DNA of 22,418 bases, taken from the NCBI GenBank assembly GCA_038327555.1, contig JBBQLD010000015.1:1-22418 (forward strand), read 5' to 3'. This DNA is from M3007 sp038327555 (lineage in GTDB: Bacteria; Bacteroidota; Bacteroidia; Chitinophagales; Saprospiraceae). Under the pieces are notes generated by a model. The model was not told the DNA's origin, ran no database searches, and saw only the letters and a list, made by a program, of their open reading frames with translations. The position numbers and the translations under genes are program-made. Shown here in pieces: positions 21,814 through 22,418 of the stretch (its first letter is position 1; each line of letters begins with the position of its first letter).

Positions 21814-22418
21814 ATGCACACTTCCACCGCCCGCCTCCCATACGCTGATGCCTTGCCCATCTATCGCCATTTGAAGGGAAATGGCCCGACCTGCCTGTTC
21901 GAATCGGCTTCTGCGACCGACAAATCCAGTCGCCTTTCGGTCATTGGTTTTGAGCCGACGCTGGAGTTAATTGGCAAGGATGAGCATCTCGACATTCGTT
22001 TGCTTGACCCTCGCGGGGTCGTTTTTTATACGTTTGTACAAACGGCGTTTAGTTCCTTTGTCGAAAGTGAACGCGAGGGAAGGCTTTTGTTACGCATCCC
22101 AAAAACACCTTTCCATGGCGCAGAAGAAGATCGCCTCGAACGCCAAAATATCGTACAGCCGCTACGAAGCCTGCTCGCTGAATTCAAAACTACCGACAAA
22201 AATTTCATGGGCTTTTATGGGGCACTAGCCTATCAGTTCGTATTCCAATTCGAGGATCTGGAATGCTCAAAAACCTGCCCGGAGCCAGATTTTCACCTAT
22301 TTTTATTCGACAACCTCCTGTTATTCAACCATTTGACTCAAGACCTCACACTCTATGTGACACGAGCAAACGAGCAGACTTCGCAACAAGATTTGGAAAG
22401 TCTGCGGCAGAAAACAGA
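21814..22418 (+). CDS. trpE: Anthranilate synthase component I, N-terminal part
   Basis: First enzyme of tryptophan synthesis: chorismate plus ammonia or glutamine to anthranilate. 201 codons are visible before the window ends, all from the N-terminal Anth_synt_I domain. L28-F-E-S-A32 corresponds to the LLES tryptophan-feedback site, followed by SSRLSVIGFEPTLELIG. Further on FMGFYGALAYQFVFQFEDL and CPEPDFHLFLFDNLLLFNH match the E. coli-type TrpE layout. The chorismate-binding catalytic domain is beyond the edge, so PabB or a TrpE-TrpG fusion cannot be excluded, but the intact feedback motif favours TrpE. The ATG at 21814 is the first start in the frame consistent with the family. Confidence 0.88.
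   Translation, partial: MHTSTARLPYADALPIYRHLKGNGPTCLFESASATDKSSRLSVIGFEPTLELIGKDEHLDIRLLDPRGVVFYTFVQTAFSSFVESEREGRLLLRIPKTPFHGAEEDRLERQNIVQPLRSLLAEFKTTDKNFMGFYGALAYQFVFQFEDLECSKTCPEPDFHLFLFDNLLLFNHLTQDLTLYVTRANEQTSQQDLESLRQKT

Noticed and set aside
21762..21850. A 28-codon frame overlapping the trpE start as a leader peptide
   Set aside because: It contains no Trp codons and overlaps trpE in another frame; nothing supports its translation.
1..22418. tRNA or rRNA genes
   Set aside because: No cloverleaf with a GTTCGANNC T-loop or rRNA core sequence was noticed in the intergenic gaps; a tRNAscan run would settle it.

Overview
The window looks like a chromosomal segment of a Bacteroidota bacterium, most likely of the Saprospiria (Saprospiraceae or Haliscomenobacter-like). 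The evidence is a subtilase with a C-terminal domain of the type IX secretion (Por) kind, an archaeal/eukaryotic-type ProRS, repeated matches to the Bacteroidota -7 promoter element TAnnTTTG ahead of genes, almost no Shine-Dalgarno sites, and many palindromic intergenic repeats. The exact genus is inference.

Layout. 1-1365 (minus) is the N-terminal two thirds of threonyl-tRNA synthetase. A divergent gap of 379 bp leads to a GT-C-like membrane protein (1745-3262, plus). It converges, one base apart, on the last gene of a likely minus-strand operon read from 7217 to 3264: OmpH/Skp-like chaperone, GNAT acetyltransferase, tRNA adenosine deaminase TadA, and a second, larger GT-C-like membrane protein. 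Further minus-strand genes follow: a half-length TolC-like protein (7314-8030), histidyl-tRNA synthetase (8098-9447), a small four-helix 'cytochrome b'-like membrane protein (9530-9994), a Wzx/MOP-type flippase (10084-11550) and an Nfu-type Fe-S carrier (11662-12270). On the plus strand lie a lipoprotein of unknown function (12384-13301) and prolyl-tRNA synthetase (13600-15069).

The accessory-looking part is 15143-17078. It holds a two-gene unit with its own promoter and a strong terminator in front: an AAA_21/OLD-like ATPase overlapping a DUF4276 (TOPRIM-like) protein. The layout resembles known ATPase plus TOPRIM phage-defence pairs such as PARIS, though the second subunit differs. The ATPase gene carries a sharp block of about 30% GC in its middle. 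The unit ends at a 164-bp palindromic element, across which it converges on the secreted subtilase (17079-18875). A secreted right-handed beta-helix/PA14 protein (18974-21217) comes next, then a 596-bp divergent gap with a strong terminator-like hairpin and a 200-bp nested inverted repeat, and finally the start of trpE (21814 to the window end).

Two themes stand out. Housekeeping translation genes (thrS, tadA, hisS, proS) are interspersed with envelope and glycan genes (two GT-C-like proteins, flippase, OmpH, TolC-like). Nearly every larger intergenic gap contains a palindromic repeat, from at least five unrelated sequence families, which suggests heavy colonisation by REP/MITE-like elements.
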